64,000 nt of DNA from positions 20,601,015-20,665,014 of the forward strand of contig NC_063157.1 in the NCBI RefSeq assembly GCF_020921035.1. The letters run 5' to 3'. The position numbers and the translations under genes were made by a program. Shown piece by piece: positions 61,915-64,000 of this stretch. Numbering within the stretch: position 1 is the stretch's first letter; every line of letters begins with the position of its first letter. The notes under the pieces are model-generated. The model had not been told where the DNA came from and did no database searches. It was given only the letters and a program-made list of their open reading frames with translations. Source of the stretch: Rhodamnia argentea. Taxonomy: Eukaryota > Streptophyta > Magnoliopsida > Myrtales > Myrtaceae.

Positions 61915-62928
61915 AGCCGGAGCTCCTTCTTGCTGAGATGCCCAGAGAAAACCACAAAACTGACTCAGTGTGGACAAGATCTGTGCCTACTTAGAGGCTT
62001 ACACGCACCTTTGAACGTGCTAAAAGGTAATGGAATCTGTTCTATCCGAGTCCTTCCTCTTCCAAGGCAGCTTCTATATTTCTGCAAAAGCCAGTTCCAA
62101 AAGACTATAAACTAGTGGGAAGACATTTCATGGAATAAGTTCGAATCCTCCAGTAAGCAAAATCTATCAAGTCGCAACTACCACATAAAGTGCAAAAGCA
62201 CACAAAGAGTAAGTTTCACATTTGCTCTGTTTTGCTCGCCAATAAACGCACATGTACCGAAGCGAAGGAGTCATGCGAAATTGCTTTGCCAAAAGATCGA
62301 ATCAATTTGTGCAGACCGGTCTCCAAACTTAACAAGGAAGGAACAGGGGATGCGAATCTCACCTTGAAGTCCCAAATGGATCAGAAATTTTGAAGCCCCA
62401 CAACGCAGTCGCGCGGAGTTGCTCGTGCAGAAAATCAAACTCGTGATTGAGCAAAGGCCGGGATCAAATAAAAGAGGGAAAGGGAGCGATCAAAGCGCGT
62501 GATCGATGTCTGTCCCACCATTCCAAGCCGCTCGACAGCTGGAAAAGATATGAAGCAGTGCACTTGAAATCAAACGGAGAAAAATCGATGATTGAGAATG
62601 ACAACACGACGAAACGAAAGCGACAGTGCAACTTCATGTCCACCGACACTCCCCAGCGTCAGTGGGAGAGCAACTGTCGGAGATCAGACGTACCAACCGT
62701 CCATTATACTTAATACTCCCGCAGCGATTTTACTTACTTCAAGTAAAGCGTACGCTTTCGTTGGTCTTCTCGGAGTTCTTCCATGGCGATGGTGGGGGCC
62801 TTCGGGCTTTTGCCCTTTGAATGCCAGCCCAATCAGTAAGCCCGGCCCGAATAAACGTGAACCGGATTGATGAATCCGATTACATCTTGGGCTCGATAGA
62901 AAGCTGTGGGCAGATCTGAGCCCATCGA
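61915..62928 (-). promoter_or_regulatory. CESA3: CESA3-type 5' leader and promoter region
   Basis: The region upstream of the CESA start codon. Long plant CESA leaders often contain an intron, and no coding sequence is seen on either strand from 61915 to 62928. The transcription start and any TATA box could not be fixed by eye. If the small ORF at 62929 is real, this stretch would act as a bidirectional promoter. Confidence 0.4.
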
Positions 62929-63066
62929 ATGGCAACCCTACTCGACTCTCGTCTTCTTCTCCTTCTTCTTCTACTGTTGCCTCCCACTCCCAACAACGTC
63001 CGCGTCTCTTCAGCTGAACTCATCGGTCATCCCACTGGTGGATGCTCTGTGTTCAGTATTGATTAA
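62929..63066 (+). CDS. Candidate small secreted peptide ORF
   Basis: 45 codons starting MATLLDSR, then a run of about ten leucines (a strong signal-peptide-like core), then PPTPNNVRVSSAELIGHPTG and a TAA at 63064-63066. No family recognised. It may be the first exon of a longer gene, a leader ORF or chance. It is divergent from the CESA gene, with about 1 kb between start codons. Confidence 0.22.
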   Translation: MATLLDSRLLLLLLLLLPPTPNNVRVSSAELIGHPTGGCSVFSID

Positions 63067-64000
63067 TGTTGTAGCAGTAGCAGTAGTAGTGGCGGTCGTG
63101 GTCTGAAGGAATCCCGATGATGAAGAATTTAGTAATCTGAAGGATGCGCGTGAAAAGGGAATGGGGTCGTGGTGCTCCCTCTGGTTTAAGAGAGGTTGAG
63201 GTTACCATCTTCCATCCCCCCATTCCCTTTTTCACGCCATTGCCAGGTTGATACCAGGGCTTTCTCTCTGAGGGATCTCTTCTTCTTCTTCTTCCTCCTC
63301 CTTTTGGGTGGTCAGGTCACCATCATCGTAATCAGAACCCAGAAGGGTCTGCTCATGTTCAATCTTAGACTCGAACGTATGCGACTGGGTTTAGGCTATT
63401 GAGTTCATTTCAAGTCAGTTTTAGAGCAATGTGTTGTGTTGTGTTGTGTTGTGTTGGTGGTGATTCTGATGGAGCCACATGCCATTGCAGAATTCGCACA
63501 AAAGGTCAGCAGAGCCGTGGGTGAGGAATAACATTACCTGTCATGGATTTTTGGTGGGTTCTATTGCACATCAAAAACAGCTAGGAAGTGGAATTCTCCT
63601 AAATACAAGCACCCATCTTTACCAGATCTACGAGGAGTGCCCCCGATTTACTTACACGAACACACCATCACAAGAGTTTTCTCATCGTGACAATCTTGGA
63701 CATCCTCTCCTCCGGTCGCTATATAATGCAACTCTTTACATGTTTTCTTCACCCTCTTTGGTTACTGCGACTTTCTAATCAAATTTCCGTTCGCCATTGC
63801 TCGGCGTTCACATCGCAATCAATTTTTTAGATACTCCAAAGATAAGTCGGATTTACAAGTTACTATCATTCCTAGCTCTGTAAACGGGATGGGAAAAAGG
63901 CCTGGATGCATCATTGTAAACAGAGTTCCCTATGCAGATCATGTTATATTTATTTGATTGTAATCCCATATTAATGATATAGCGACATTTAAATTACATC
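63067..64000. other. Right edge, no gene recognised
   Basis: Contains a (GTGTT)n tract and a 99-codon plus-strand ORF (63479-63778) with no recognisable domain. 63900-64000 is AT-rich with a possible AATAA-like end region. It may belong to a transcript that starts near 62900. Confidence 0.35.
63431..63456 (+). repeat. (GTGTT)n microsatellite
   Basis: Five consecutive GTGTT pentamers. Confidence 0.95.

Overview
This is a window of nuclear DNA from a dicot plant, probably a woody rosid. The evidence is spliced genes with GT-AG introns, plant-only families (CESA, UGT85, FRD3-type MATE, LEA_2, PR-10, plant mobile domain) and plant transposons. The species cannot be fixed from sequence alone. No rRNA, CRISPR array or bacterial operon was seen, and tRNA-like similarity is limited to one rejected SINE-like stretch.

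Layout. 1-3010 (minus) holds an allantoate deiminase gene with most exons readable. It carries a 2-base deletion, a changed metal-ligand residue and no usable 5' start, so it reads as a pseudogene; its 3' end lies outside the window. 4520-6850 and 8210-12740 are two copies of one duplicated block, each ending in the 3' part of a UGT85-type glycosyltransferase. Copy A holds a truncated, frameshifted UGT. Copy B holds two nested LTRs (9864-12135, containing 10431-11839), each with perfect 5-bp target duplications.

The centrepiece is a 12.9-kb Mutator-like element (MULE) at 13172-26090. It sits in exon 2 of the copy-B UGT gene (minus strand, 29060 to 12271) with a perfect 9-bp target duplication. 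It has terminal inverted repeats, palindrome arrays beside the termini, a MuDR-type transposase with SWIM and CCHC fingers (plus strand) and a divergently oriented plant-mobile-domain gene (minus strand). It also carries a PR-10 exon and a PHD-finger fragment. If the element is subtracted, the UGT reading frame is continuous.

From 29100 to 38130 come repeat-rich DNA, an ABCG/PDR pseudogene fragment, an intact three-exon LEA_2 membrane gene (32853-34603) and an intact two-exon UGT85-type gene (36423-38126, minus). 38130-47980 is gene-poor.

The right end holds two well-preserved genes converging tail to tail: an FRD3/DTX-type MATE transporter of 13 coding exons (47986-54143, plus) and a primary-wall cellulose synthase closest to CESA3, with 14 coding exons (55109-61914, minus). 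Each has one GC-AG intron. The last 2 kb is the CESA upstream region, with at most a small divergent ORF. All splice sites were placed by eye from reading-frame continuity, GT/GC-AG borders and recalled family sequences; no alignment was run.
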